A DNA stretch of 64,000 bases from Neolewinella aurantiaca (GTDB taxonomy: Bacteria > Bacteroidota > Bacteroidia > Chitinophagales > Saprospiraceae), in NCBI RefSeq assembly GCF_008014675.1, contig NZ_VOXD01000003.1, positions 124,001 to 188,000 of the forward strand, written 5' to 3'. Numbering within the stretch: the first letter of the stretch is position 1; every line of letters starts with the position of its first letter. The notes beneath the pieces were generated by a model that was not told the DNA's origin, did not search any database, and saw nothing but the letters and a program-made list of their open reading frames with translations. The position numbers and the translations under genes are program-made. Below, piece by piece: positions 7,905-17,196 of this stretch.

Positions 7905-10055
7905 ATGACACCCGAACTAGCCCGCACGGCGCTCAAAAAATACTTTGGTTACGACGACTTTCGCCCTCTTCAACTCAACATCATTGAGCGGACGTATAAA
8001 GGCGAAGACGCCATTGTGCTGATGCCAACCGGGGGCGGAAAGTCGATGTGTTTCCAGATTCCCGCGGTAACGATGAACGGGACCGTGGTCGTGGTCAGTC
8101 CGTTGATCTCGCTGATGAAAGATCAGGTAGACGGGCTGAATGCCGTTGGTATCCGTGCTGCCTTTCTTAACTCCAGCCTGAGCGGAACCGACAGCCACCG
8201 GGTTGAAAATGCCTACGAAAACGGAGAACTTCACCTGTTGTACGTAAGCCCGGAAAAACTCCTTTCCGCTGGTTTTTTCAGCTTCCTGAAACGCCGCAAG
8301 GTTTGCCTCTTCGCCATCGACGAAGCCCACTGTATTTCCGCCTGGGGCCACGACTTCCGGCCCGAATACACGCGGCTGAAAAGCCTGAAACAGGTCTTCC
8401 CGGACGTGCCCATCATGGCCCTGACCGCAACGGCCGATCGCCTGACCCGCCGGGATATGGCCGAACAACTCGGGATTCCTGAAGCGGAGCAGCACATTGC
8501 CAGTTTTAACCGGCCCAACCTGAGCCTTTCCGTCAGGCCGGGCCAAAAGCGGCGGGAGCAGATTGTCAATTTCCTGCGGGAGCGGCCCGATCAGGCCGGC
8601 ATCGTTTACTGCCTGAGCCGTAAGCAAACCGAGAACCTGGCCGAAAAACTCCGGGAAGCGGGCTACAACGCCGAGGCGTACCACGCCGGCTTACCGAGCG
8701 AGCGCCGGGCTGAGGTCCAGTCGGATTTCATCAACGACAAAACCCTCATCGTTTGCGCAACCATCGCCTTCGGGATGGGAATCGACAAGAGCAATGTCCG
8801 TTGGGTCATCCATTACTCCATGCCGAAAAACCTGGAAAACTATTACCAGGAAATTGGTCGTGCCGGGCGGGACGGAGCGAAGGCAGACACGCTGCTGTTT
8901 TATTCCTACAACGATTACAACGTCCTGAAAGATATGATCGGCTCCAACGGCCAGTCGGAACTTCAGTTGGCCAAACTGGACCGGATGAAAGAGTACGCCG
9001 ACAGCCTTGCCTGCCGGCGGAGAATACTTCTCAATTACTTCAGCGAAGAGAGTTCGGAAAACTGCGGAAACTGCGACATCTGCGCCAACCCGCCGGAGCA
9101 CTTTGACGGTACGGTGCTGGCGCAAAAAGCTCTGTCTGCCATTGCCCGCCTGAAACAGAGCGTTGGGGTAGGTATGGTGATTGATGTTCTGCGCGGCTCC
9201 GGCCGGGCGGATCTCCGCAAGAATGGCTACGATCAAATTAAGACCTACGGCGCTGGCCGGGACATTTCTACCTTCGACTGGACCCAGTACTTCAACCAGC
9301 TCATCAGCCTCGGGTACCTCTACATCGCCCACGAAGACTATAATAAGGTGAAGCTTACCCCCGCCGCCCGCCGCGTCCTTTTTGAAGGGGATAAAGTGGA
9401 ATTGGTGAAAATGACGACGGTGAAAAAACGCCGGGAGGTCGAGAAGCAGAAGACCGCCAAACGCGCTGCCGCAAAGCGGGAAAAACTCGGTCTGTTCGAG
9501 GAACTCCGCGAACTCCGCAAGGAACTTGCACGTGAATTCGGTATTCCGCCTTATCTCGTGTTTAACGATGTAACCCTCAACGAAATGGTCGCCCAAAAAC
9601 CGGTTACCGATGCCGAGATGGGCCGCATCAGCGGGGTTGGGGAGCGCAAGCTCCACCGCTTCGGGGAGCAGTTTATGGCGGTCATTAAAAAGCACGTGCG
9701 CCGTGAGGATAAAGCATCGCGGGGAGATCTTTCGAGTCACGAAGCGAGCCTGCAGGCCTTTAAGAACGGAGCATCCATCCGGGAAATCGCGGAGCGTCGC
9801 GGTATTGCAGAAAGTACCGTTACCAGTCATCTGGCAAAGTGCTACGGCGAAGGAGCAGATTTGGACGTGACCCGGTTTTTCCGCCCTGAAGCCCCCGGAT
9901 GGGTCGAAGAAGCCCTCGCCGCGCTACCCGAAGAGGGAACCGGAGCCAAAGCCGTTTTGGAATGGGTTACGGAAAAACACGGGCCGGATGCACTTGATTA
10001 CGGACAGATTCATTTCGTTTGGGCGATGCGCAAAAGAGCTGAGTCGGTAAGCTGA
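7905..10055 (+). CDS. recQ: ATP-dependent DNA helicase RecQ
   Basis: RecQ unwinds DNA 3' to 5' in recombinational repair and replication-fork restart. The 716-residue protein has the full architecture: Walker A PTGGGKS at 41-47, the DEAH box at 139-142 followed by the RecQ aromatic-rich loop (CISAWGHDFRPEY), helicase motif VI (QEIGRAGRDG), a four-cysteine zinc site (CRRR to CGNCDIC) opening the RQC winged-helix domain, an HRDC domain near 530-610, and an additional C-terminal HTH segment (GIAESTVTSHLAKCY). Length is slightly above the E. coli enzyme because of this last domain. The ATG at 7905 gives the usual N-terminus. It appears monocistronic. Confidence 0.96.
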   Translation: MTPELARTALKKYFGYDDFRPLQLNIIERTYKGEDAIVLMPTGGGKSMCFQIPAVTMNGTVVVVSPLISLMKDQVDGLNAVGIRAAFLNSSLSGTDSHRVENAYENGELHLLYVSPEKLLSAGFFSFLKRRKVCLFAIDEAHCISAWGHDFRPEYTRLKSLKQVFPDVPIMALTATADRLTRRDMAEQLGIPEAEQHIASFNRPNLSLSVRPGQKRREQIVNFLRERPDQAGIVYCLSRKQTENLAEKLREAGYNAEAYHAGLPSERRAEVQSDFINDKTLIVCATIAFGMGIDKSNVRWVIHYSMPKNLENYYQEIGRAGRDGAKADTLLFYSYNDYNVLKDMIGSNGQSELQLAKLDRMKEYADSLACRRRILLNYFSEESSENCGNCDICANPPEHFDGTVLAQKALSAIARLKQSVGVGMVIDVLRGSGRADLRKNGYDQIKTYGAGRDISTFDWTQYFNQLISLGYLYIAHEDYNKVKLTPAARRVLFEGDKVELVKMTTVKKRREVEKQKTAKRAAAKREKLGLFEELRELRKELAREFGIPPYLVFNDVTLNEMVAQKPVTDAEMGRISGVGERKLHRFGEQFMAVIKKHVRREDKASRGDLSSHEASLQAFKNGASIREIAERRGIAESTVTSHLAKCYGEGADLDVTRFFRPEAPGWVEEALAALPEEGTGAKAVLEWVTEKHGPDALDYGQIHFVWAMRKRAESVS

Positions 10056-10070
10056 AAAGTGTTTGGTTAA

Positions 10071-10085
10071 GGGCTGTGGCAGCCC
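10071..10085 (+). terminator. Short hairpin after recQ
   Basis: GGGCTG/CAGCCC pairs around TGG, 15 bases after the recQ stop codon. No T-tract follows, so termination activity is uncertain. Confidence 0.35.
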
Positions 10086-10133
10086 GGGACAAGCATCCTT
10101 AAAGCTCTGCTCTTTCGGATAAACTAAAACTCC

Positions 10134-10628
10134 ATGAAACACGAAATTCTTACGCTCAGGCCGCAAAAGCTAGTTGGTCACTCCCGGAAAATGTCAATGG
10201 AACAGGACCAGACAAGTGCCTTGTTTCAGCGCTTTATGCCAGTGAGAAACAATGTCCCCGGAAGAACAGATGCCTGGGTCTACGACCTGAGGATATACCC
10301 TGAAAACATCAGCTTTGCCGAGTTCGGGCCCGCAACTGAGTTCTTAAAGTGGGCTGCGGTAGCGGTAAGCGATGATTGCCCCGGTCAGGAAGGGTTTGAA
10401 ATCATCACAATTCCCGGCGGACTGTACGCTTGTTTTCACCACAAAGGGCCTGCCGCCGATGCCCCCATGGTCTTTGGTTATATCTTGCAGCATTGGTTGC
10501 CATCTTCGGGCTATTCGTTGGATAATCGACCTCATTTTGATACCATGCCGGAGGGGTATGACCCTTTATCTTCGGATTCGGAAGAAAAAATATGGATACC
10601 AATAAAAGCCAGGAAAGGAGACGTCTGA
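10134..10628 (+). CDS. GyrI-like effector-binding domain protein
   Basis: The product is a 164-residue stand-alone SOUL/GyrI-like domain, the small-molecule-binding fold found in AraC-type regulators and in the gyrase inhibitor GyrI. Matching signatures are the central GGLYACFHHKGP strand-loop and the closing WLPSSGYSLDNRPHFD and EEKIWIPIKA segments. No DNA-binding domain is attached, so it may be a xenobiotic-binding or hydrolysing protein rather than a transcription factor. It has no signal peptide. It is flanked by genes of unrelated function and is probably transcribed alone. Confidence 0.72.
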   Translation: MKHEILTLRPQKLVGHSRKMSMEQDQTSALFQRFMPVRNNVPGRTDAWVYDLRIYPENISFAEFGPATEFLKWAAVAVSDDCPGQEGFEIITIPGGLYACFHHKGPAADAPMVFGYILQHWLPSSGYSLDNRPHFDTMPEGYDPLSSDSEEKIWIPIKARKGDV

Positions 10629-10699
10629 ACTTCATCCTACTGGCTTTCAAGCCAGTTCCTTACGAAGTCACACCTTAATCCCAATAAGAAAATATAACT

Positions 10700-11662
10700 A
10701 TGAAAAATACCTTATTGCTTCTTTGCGCGCTGTTGTTCTTTCCGTTATCGGGAGGTGCTCAGATAAAGGTACTGATCATTGACGGTCAGAATAACCATGT
10801 TGTTTGGCCAAAGTCTACGGTGATGATGAAGCAGTACCTGGAGTCTACTGGGTTGTTTACCGTCGATGTGGAACGAACAGGTACTACTTGGAAGGGGAAG
10901 ACTCAGGCCGAGTACCTTTCCTTGGCGACCCGTCAGAAAACCGAAGATTTGAACGAGCCGGTGAGTGACCCCGGCTTCAAACCTAAGTTCAAACGCTATG
11001 ATGTTGTTGTTTCTAACTTCGGGTGGAAAGCAGCACCCTGGCCGAAATCGACCAGGAAAAAATTCGAGAAATTTGTGGCTAAAGGCGGTGGTTTTGTGTC
11101 TATCCATGCTGCAGACAATTCCTTCCCCCATTGGCCGGCTTATAACCGGATGATCGGTTTAGGCGGTTGGGGAGGTCGCAATGAGAAGTCGGGCCCCTAC
11201 GTCTACTACACAAATGAGGGAGAACTTAGAAGAGATACTTCCCCCGGAAATGCAGGGCAGCATGGAAAGCGTCATGAATTTCCGATAACGGTTCGTGATA
11301 GCGCGCATCCCATAACTAAAGGGATGCCTCCTGTTTGGATGACTACGGCGGATGAGTGTTACGCAAAGCTGCGAGGCCCCGCAGAACAGATGACAATTCT
11401 CGCCACGGGCAAAGACCAGTCCGAGACCGCACCTACAGACCGACACGAACCGGTACTGATGGTGCTCGATTACGGAAAAGGTCGTGTTTTTCATTCTACG
11501 CTTGGGCATGATACACGGTCGTTCGAGAGTGTCGGTTTTATCTATTCTTTTTTGCGGGGCGTGGAATGGGCTGCAACGGGATCGGTCACTCAGGAATTAC
11601 CGGAAGATTTTCCCCAAGCCGGGGCTTCTTCAAGCCGGACATTCATTCTTCAAGACAAATAG
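10700..11662 (+). CDS. Secreted ThuA-domain protein
   Basis: The product is a 320-residue ThuA-like protein (trehalose-utilisation fold, related to class I glutamine amidotransferases). A signal peptide (MKNTLLLLCALLFFPLSGGAQ) sends it to the periplasm or outside. The core includes KVLIIDGQNNH, DVVVSNFGWKAAPWP, GGGFVSIHAADNSF and GKGRVFHSTLGHD, all typical of the family. Such proteins sit with sugar dehydrogenases and DUF1080 hydrolases in Bacteroidota, where a role in glycoside processing is suspected but unproven. No such partners are adjacent here, although a DUF1080-Gfo/Idh pair occurs at the far end of the window. Confidence 0.85.
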   Translation: MKNTLLLLCALLFFPLSGGAQIKVLIIDGQNNHVVWPKSTVMMKQYLESTGLFTVDVERTGTTWKGKTQAEYLSLATRQKTEDLNEPVSDPGFKPKFKRYDVVVSNFGWKAAPWPKSTRKKFEKFVAKGGGFVSIHAADNSFPHWPAYNRMIGLGGWGGRNEKSGPYVYYTNEGELRRDTSPGNAGQHGKRHEFPITVRDSAHPITKGMPPVWMTTADECYAKLRGPAEQMTILATGKDQSETAPTDRHEPVLMVLDYGKGRVFHSTLGHDTRSFESVGFIYSFLRGVEWAATGSVTQELPEDFPQAGASSSRTFILQDK

Positions 11663-11680
11663 TGATAAAATAACCTGACT

Positions 11681-12106
11681 ATGCATCTATTCGTTTACGG
11701 TTCACTTCTAAGCAATATCCCCAGTTCCATGAGTAAGTTTTTGCGTCGGCGGGCAACGCTGATCGGTAAAGCTACTACTCCCGGAAGCTTGTATGATCTC
11801 GGAATGTACCCAGGTTTCGTGCCCGGCGGGGAGGAATTGGTAAAGGGGGAACTCTACCACATCAACCCCGAAAGTGAAGCATTGACGATGGAAATGCTCG
11901 ACGCTTATGAATCCGTTACCGGTGAGCCGGAGGACGAATACTCGAGGGTTGAAATTGCTGTTCAGGTAAGCGGTGGAGGAACCTTCAAGGCCGAAACCTA
12001 CGTTTTTATGGGAGAAACCGAAGGCAAACAGCTGATACCCAAGGGTGATTACCCGGCTTATTACGTGGGCAACGCTGATCACGGGCGGTTCGTGAATGGG
12101 GAGTAA
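11681..12106 (+). CDS. Gamma-glutamylcyclotransferase-like protein
   Basis: The product is a 141-residue AIG2/GGCT-fold protein. The substrate-binding YGSL motif is at residues 6-9 and the catalytic glutamate of the family is probably E77 in LDAYE. These enzymes cyclise gamma-glutamyl amines to 5-oxoproline and the free amine; the exact substrate here cannot be read from sequence. It is cytosolic with no signal peptide. It follows the ThuA gene by 18 bp, so the two may be co-transcribed although no functional link is obvious. Confidence 0.8.
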   Translation: MHLFVYGSLLSNIPSSMSKFLRRRATLIGKATTPGSLYDLGMYPGFVPGGEELVKGELYHINPESEALTMEMLDAYESVTGEPEDEYSRVEIAVQVSGGGTFKAETYVFMGETEGKQLIPKGDYPAYYVGNADHGRFVNGE

Positions 12107-12159
12107 TGGCGACTCTTAGCGCTATTCATCTTATTGCCTCGCAATAAATTCTCTGACGT

Positions 12160-12708
12160 ATGGAATTCATTACCCTATCTCCCCACATCTTTACCGTTCG
12201 CGGTTTTCTTACGCCCGCCGAATGTGAGTATTGGATTGAACGTACCGAAGCTGCCGGATATGAAGATGCTAAAATTACGGTCGGCCGTAAGCAGGTGATG
12301 GCCAAGTCTGTCCGCAATAACGAGCGGTATATTTTGGATGACGTCGCTTTGGAACGTCAATTGTGGGAGCGGGTGAAAGATTATGTTCCCAGGAAGCTTA
12401 AGATCAGTAGCGCGATCGGATTGAATGAACGGTTTCGTTTTTACAAATATCAGCCCGGCCATCGTTTCAAGCCGCACAAGGATGGCTCCTACATTCGCAA
12501 CATTAACGAGTGGAGTGAATACACCTTTATGGTCTACCTCAACGATGAGATGGAGGGCGGTACTACTAACTTTGATGACGTTACTGTCGTTCCCGAAGCG
12601 GGGATGCTCTTGATCTTTAAGCACGCGTTGTTACACGAAGGTGCAGAGGTGATTGCTGGTGTGAAATATGTACTTCGGTCGGATGTGATGTACCGGCGAA
12701 ACACCTAA
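12160..12708 (+). CDS. 2-oxoglutarate/Fe(II) oxygenase, prolyl-4-hydroxylase-like
   Basis: The product is a 182-residue double-stranded beta-helix oxygenase of the P4Hc type. The iron ligands are H106 and D108 (PHKDGSY) and H159 (LLHEGAEV), and R173 is placed to bind 2-oxoglutarate. The approach segment FRFYKYQPGHRFKPH is characteristic of prolyl hydroxylases. The substrate is unknown; bacterial members modify proteins such as EF-Tu or small molecules. It is cytosolic and lies 53 bp downstream of the cyclotransferase gene. Confidence 0.82.
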   Translation: MEFITLSPHIFTVRGFLTPAECEYWIERTEAAGYEDAKITVGRKQVMAKSVRNNERYILDDVALERQLWERVKDYVPRKLKISSAIGLNERFRFYKYQPGHRFKPHKDGSYIRNINEWSEYTFMVYLNDEMEGGTTNFDDVTVVPEAGMLLIFKHALLHEGAEVIAGVKYVLRSDVMYRRNT

Positions 12709-12777
12709 TTGTCTACCTTCGGCCCGATGAATTGGCTCCCATCCGTACAGCAAACCATCATTTAAATTAATGTTTTT

Positions 12778-14055
12778 TTGAGAATCCTCCACACCGCAGA
12801 CTGGCACCTTGGCCACCGCCTTTACGACCGTGACCGCACCCCGGAGCACCGGGCGGCGCTGGCGTGGTTGTTGGAAACAATAGAGGAGGAAAACGTAGAT
12901 GTGTTGATCGTGGCAGGCGACATCTTCGATGTCGCCAACCCGTCCAATCAGGCGCGGGAGTTGTACTATGAATTCCTTGGCCAACTGGCACGCACGAAGT
13001 GCGCGGCGGCGGTAATTGTTGGCGGCAACCACGACTCTCCGGCGATGCTGGATGCGCCGAAGGAAGTCCTGAAATGGCTGAACCTCCACGTGGTAGGGGC
13101 GGCGCGGACGCAGGTGCAGGAGGAGGTCGTTTTAATAGCAAAGCCAGGAAACGAAGCCGTGGATCTGATCGTAGCCGCTGTACCGTATCTCCGTGAACGG
13201 GACATCCGCCGAGCCAAATCGGGCGAAACCTCCGAGGAGCGATTGATGGGGCTGCAGGAAGGTATCAGTAATCATTACCGGGAAGTAGCGGCAGCGGCCG
13301 AGTCGGTCCGCAAAAATCCGGAGACGCCGATCATCGCTACGGGCCACCTTTTTGCCGGCGGAGCGAGCGACCACGCGGAGAAGAAGTCGTACATCTACCA
13401 GGCCGACGAGCACAACATCGAAGGCGGTCAGTTTCCGAAGGTGTTTGATTATGTGGCCCTTGGCCACATCCACCGTGCCCAGCGGGTAGGAGGTGCTGAG
13501 CACATCCGCTACTGCGGAAGCCTCATTCCGCTCACCTTTGTGGAGGGGCAGCAAGTTCGTTCCGTCCGCATCGTCGACATCGGCAAGGCGGGAGAGCCGA
13601 TCACCAGCCGGCAAGTCAACGTGCCCTACTTCCGAACCCTCCTGCGCCTCAACGCCGAACTCGACGAAGTGAAACAAGCGCTGCGAACCGCAGCGGTCGC
13701 CCACCGGAATACCCCCAAAGCTCTCAACAACAGCCTCCCAACTTCCTGGGCCGAAATCAGGATAAAAACCGACGAGCACATCCCCAACCTCCGGCAAACC
13801 CTGCTTGAAGTCATTGCGGATGCAACCGAAGCAGGAAGTGATGGTCCGGCAGTTGAAATTTTGAGGGTAAGTCAGGAGCGCCTCACCCCTGCACCTGCGG
13901 CCGCGCCGGCGGAAAAGAAACAACTAGGCGAACTCGACCCTGAAGAAGTCTTCTCCGGCATCATAACCGCCGATGGCTACACCCCCGAACGCGCCACCGA
14001 ACTGATGGCTGATTTCCGTAACCTCCGTAATTGGATGAACGACGCTGCCGAATGA
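12778..14055 (+). CDS. sbcD: Exonuclease subunit SbcD (Mre11-like)
   Basis: SbcD is the Mn-dependent nuclease of the SbcCD complex, which opens hairpins and cleans blocked DNA ends. The 425-residue protein shows the Mre11 phosphodiesterase motifs ILHTADWHLGH, VAGDIFD, GGNHDSP, GHLFAGGA and ALGHIHRAQ. The start is a TTG directly behind a run of seven T. An ATG at 12770 would be in frame only with one extra T, so either TTG is used or the homopolymer is miscalled or variable. Two interspersed repeats are translated in frame (13101-13119 as ARTQVQ; 13889-13907 as APAAAP). Its stop codon overlaps the sbcC start (ATGA), indicating translational coupling. Confidence 0.95.
   Translation: MRILHTADWHLGHRLYDRDRTPEHRAALAWLLETIEEENVDVLIVAGDIFDVANPSNQARELYYEFLGQLARTKCAAAVIVGGNHDSPAMLDAPKEVLKWLNLHVVGAARTQVQEEVVLIAKPGNEAVDLIVAAVPYLRERDIRRAKSGETSEERLMGLQEGISNHYREVAAAAESVRKNPETPIIATGHLFAGGASDHAEKKSYIYQADEHNIEGGQFPKVFDYVALGHIHRAQRVGGAEHIRYCGSLIPLTFVEGQQVRSVRIVDIGKAGEPITSRQVNVPYFRTLLRLNAELDEVKQALRTAAVAHRNTPKALNNSLPTSWAEIRIKTDEHIPNLRQTLLEVIADATEAGSDGPAVEILRVSQERLTPAPAAAPAEKKQLGELDPEEVFSGIITADGYTPERATELMADFRNLRNWMNDAAE
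13101..13119 (-). repeat. Interspersed repeat copy (inside sbcD)
   Basis: The minus strand reads CTGCACCTGCGTCCGCGCC, one base from the consensus. On the coding strand it gives ARTQVQ in the loop after the fourth Mre11 motif. Confidence 0.75.
13889..13907 (+). repeat. Interspersed repeat copy (inside sbcD)
   Basis: CTGCACCTGCGGCCGCGCC lies in plus orientation, two bases from the consensus. It is translated as PAPAAAP in a probably flexible linker near the SbcD C-terminus. Confidence 0.65.
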
Positions 14056-17000
14056 AAATACTACGCGTCCATATCCGTAACCTGAACTCCCTGCGGGGAG
14101 ACCACTGGGTCGATTTCACGGCCCCGCCATTGGCCGATCACAGCCTTTACGCCATCGTCGGCCCCACCGGGGCCGGGAAAACGACGATTCTGGATGCGAT
14201 CACCCTCGCGCTTTACGGGCAGACCGAGCGCAACAAATCTGAGGTAGACCGCAAAGACGGATCGGGCACTGTACTCACTTACGGCGAAGGTGAGTGCATG
14301 GCCGAACTTGAGTACGAAGTCGTAGTGAGCGGCAAAACGGAGCGCTTTCGCAGTGCCTGGACCCGCCAGCGCGCCCACAAGAAACCCGATGCTAACCTGA
14401 CCGCTTCTAAGCATTCCATCAGCCAGTTCGACCCGCAAGCCCCCAGCGAAAATCCGTGGAAAATCCTTGCCACCAAAAAACGAGAGGTTGCCGAGAAAAC
14501 CCAGGAGATTGTTGGCCTCGATTACGAACGCTTCGTGCGCTCCGTGATGCTGACGCAGGGCGACTTTGCCCGCTTCCTCAAATCCGATACAGGAAATAAG
14601 GCGGAGATTCTGGAGAAAATAACCGGTACCGAAATCTACCGCGACCTGAGTGTTGCTGCCTTCACCCGCGCCAAACTCGCCCGCGAAGCCCACGAGCGGG
14701 CCACCGAGGCACTCGCAACCATGCCACCGCTGGCATCCGAAGACCGCCAGCGACTCGATGATCAGGTCATTACCCGAAAAGCAGAGCTTGAAGTACTGAA
14801 AGAAGCTCTTGCGGCTCAGGCAAAACAACTGGGGCTTTACGACAGCCTTGCGGCACTGAAGGTTAAGTCTGCCGCCGCTGTAGCAGAAAGCATCCGCCTG
14901 GAAAAAGCTTTCGATGAAGCCAAAGAAGACCGCGAACGATTGGCCAAAAGCGAAGACCTGCAACCTTTGCGTTCAGATTTGCAATCGGAGGTCCGGCTGG
15001 AGTCCGAAATACAGCAACTTGCTGCCGATACCGCAACTACCAAAGCGAAGCAGGAAGAGTTAGAGGCTGCGGTTGCCGCAGCCGGTAGAGAAATCGTCGC
15101 TGCGCAGGACAAGCTGAATGATTACTACGAAAAGCTGCCCGCCCGGGAGAAAAAGATCGCGATCGTCGCTGATCTGGAACGCGAAATAGCGGCCCTGTCG
15201 CGTGATTTGGAGCTGGACGGGAAACGCCAGGAAAGTACGGCAGGTAGCCTGAAAGAGCGCAAAGAGAAACAGGCGGAACTGAACGCGTCTGTAACCCGCC
15301 TCCGGAAAGACCTGGCCGGGATGGAGCCCGAACAGATCAGGGAACATTTGGCAAAGTACGACGAGGAAATCCCGGCAGAAACCAAAAAGATAGAAGCGCT
15401 GGATCAGCGCATCGTCAGCCGTAAACTGGCCGACCGGATAGCCGCCGAAACTACAGTTCTCCGTAAAACAGAAGAAGACCTGGCGGCAGCCACTGCCGCC
15501 CTGAACGAAGCCGAAAAGGCGTTCGCCGCAGCAGAAGAAAACCTGGCTGACCGCCGGCTGGTGCTGAACAATCTGCGCCTCAGCGCCAGCCTCGCCGAAC
15601 ACAAACTAAACCTGAAGCCGGGGGAGAATTGCCCGGTCTGCGGAGCAACGGACCACCCCGCACTCGAGAACTTCACACCGGTGACGGACTCTGCAATCGA
15701 GAGAACCAAAGCGGATGTGAACAAGGCACTCGACTTGGTCGAGAATCAGCGCCAATACCTGAAAACGGCGCGTCAGAACGAAGCGGCCATCAGAAGCCGC
15801 CATGAACACCTCGCCACACTGATCGGAGAGCTGACCACTCAGCTGGGACCGGAAACGCCCGCCGTAACGGAACCATTGGAAGAACTGCAGCAACAGCGGG
15901 CAGCACTCGCTGAAAAGCTCAGGAAATACTCCACGGAGCAGGCACGGCTGCGGGCCTTGCAAACAAAACTGCCGGCCCTGACTGCCTTTGAAACCGAACT
16001 GGTGACCGTCGCCAGCAGGGTGACCGAACTGGAAGCAGAGCTAGCCGCCGTAACCGGAGCATTAGCGGGAAACAATAAGCAACTAACACAGAAAAAGGAT
16101 AGGATCAAAGCTGAAGTCGGGGATTTGACCGCCGAACAGTGTCGGGAAATGACCCGTAAGAAAAAAGACGGACTGACAGCCGCGCTCGCCGCAGCTGAAA
16201 AAGCCGAGATCGACCGACGGGGGCAGCTTTCCGCGTTAACCTCCCGGCAGTCAGTCCTTGCGGAGCAAACCGGAAAACTTACCAATGAGCTGATGGTGGT
16301 ACGCGCCCGGCTGGCCACAAGCCTTGCCGAACGAAAGCTGACCTCAGCGGCTGCGCGCGAAGCATTGCTCCCCGAAACAGAAGCCCTGCACCTGCGTGAG
16401 CGCCTGAGTAAACTGGCCGGCGAACTGGCTACGGCCAACACCGTCAACCAAAATCTGAAGCAGGAAACAGAAGCCGCCACCGCCGCAGTAGCGGACTTGC
16501 CGGATCGTGATGCGCTGGACAAAAGCCGCGCGCAAAGCGAGTTCAAAATCTCCGAGGCAGACCGCCTGATCGGAGCCCTGGAACTACAGATCAGGCAAGA
16601 CGATGAGCGCATCATCGCTACCGCCGAAAAACGCAGGCAACTCGAAGGCCTCCGCAAGGAGATGGACCGCTGGACGGTGATGTCTAAACTCATCGGCTCC
16701 GCCGATGGCAAGAAATTCCGCTCGTACGCCCAGGCCATCACCCTGCAGCGGCTGATCGACGTGGGCAACAGTCACCTTGGCAGCATCAGTCCGCGCTACC
16801 GGATGGAGTATGCAGCACCGGAAGCAGGGGGGAGTGAAAACCTCGAAATTATCATCAGTGACACTTACCACGATGAAAACAAACGGACGATGGCAACGCT
16901 CTCCGGCGGAGAGACTTTCCTGATCAGCCTTGCGCTTGCCCTCGGCCTGAGTGATCTGGCGAGCGGAAAGAATCTCATCCAGTCCCTCTTCATCGACGAA

Positions 17001-17189
17001 GGCTTCGGTACCCTCGACGGCAAGACGCTCGAAAAGGCAATGACGACGCTGGAGCAACTCCGTGACCAGGGTAAAACGATCGGCCTCATCAGTCACGTCG
17101 CATCTCTGAGGGAACGCATTTATTGTCAGATCCGGCTCGAGCCGGTAGGCGATGGGTTTAGTACAATCGTTGTCAGTGATGAAGGTTAA
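14052..17189 (+). CDS. sbcC: Exonuclease subunit SbcC (Rad50-like ATPase)
   Basis: SbcC is the SMC-type ATPase partner of SbcD. The protein has about 1045 residues: an N-terminal Walker A (GPTGAGKT, 37-44), two very long coiled coils, a zinc-hook CPVCG (527-531) midway, and a C-terminal ABC signature (LSGGETFLISLALALGL) followed by Walker B (LFIDEGFGTLDG). Length and order are typical for the family. The ATG at 14052 overlaps the sbcD stop and is preferred over an in-frame TTG at 14031. A weak repeat-like stretch at 16386-16404 lies in the second coiled coil. The gene ends seven bases from the convergent hydrolase gene. Confidence 0.96.
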   Translation: MKILRVHIRNLNSLRGDHWVDFTAPPLADHSLYAIVGPTGAGKTTILDAITLALYGQTERNKSEVDRKDGSGTVLTYGEGECMAELEYEVVVSGKTERFRSAWTRQRAHKKPDANLTASKHSISQFDPQAPSENPWKILATKKREVAEKTQEIVGLDYERFVRSVMLTQGDFARFLKSDTGNKAEILEKITGTEIYRDLSVAAFTRAKLAREAHERATEALATMPPLASEDRQRLDDQVITRKAELEVLKEALAAQAKQLGLYDSLAALKVKSAAAVAESIRLEKAFDEAKEDRERLAKSEDLQPLRSDLQSEVRLESEIQQLAADTATTKAKQEELEAAVAAAGREIVAAQDKLNDYYEKLPAREKKIAIVADLEREIAALSRDLELDGKRQESTAGSLKERKEKQAELNASVTRLRKDLAGMEPEQIREHLAKYDEEIPAETKKIEALDQRIVSRKLADRIAAETTVLRKTEEDLAAATAALNEAEKAFAAAEENLADRRLVLNNLRLSASLAEHKLNLKPGENCPVCGATDHPALENFTPVTDSAIERTKADVNKALDLVENQRQYLKTARQNEAAIRSRHEHLATLIGELTTQLGPETPAVTEPLEELQQQRAALAEKLRKYSTEQARLRALQTKLPALTAFETELVTVASRVTELEAELAAVTGALAGNNKQLTQKKDRIKAEVGDLTAEQCREMTRKKKDGLTAALAAAEKAEIDRRGQLSALTSRQSVLAEQTGKLTNELMVVRARLATSLAERKLTSAAAREALLPETEALHLRERLSKLAGELATANTVNQNLKQETEAATAAVADLPDRDALDKSRAQSEFKISEADRLIGALELQIRQDDERIIATAEKRRQLEGLRKEMDRWTVMSKLIGSADGKKFRSYAQAITLQRLIDVGNSHLGSISPRYRMEYAAPEAGGSENLEIIISDTYHDENKRTMATLSGGETFLISLALALGLSDLASGKNLIQSLFIDEGFGTLDGKTLEKAMTTLEQLRDQGKTIGLISHVASLRERIYCQIRLEPVGDGFSTIVVSDEG

Positions 17190-17196
17190 CAGAGCT

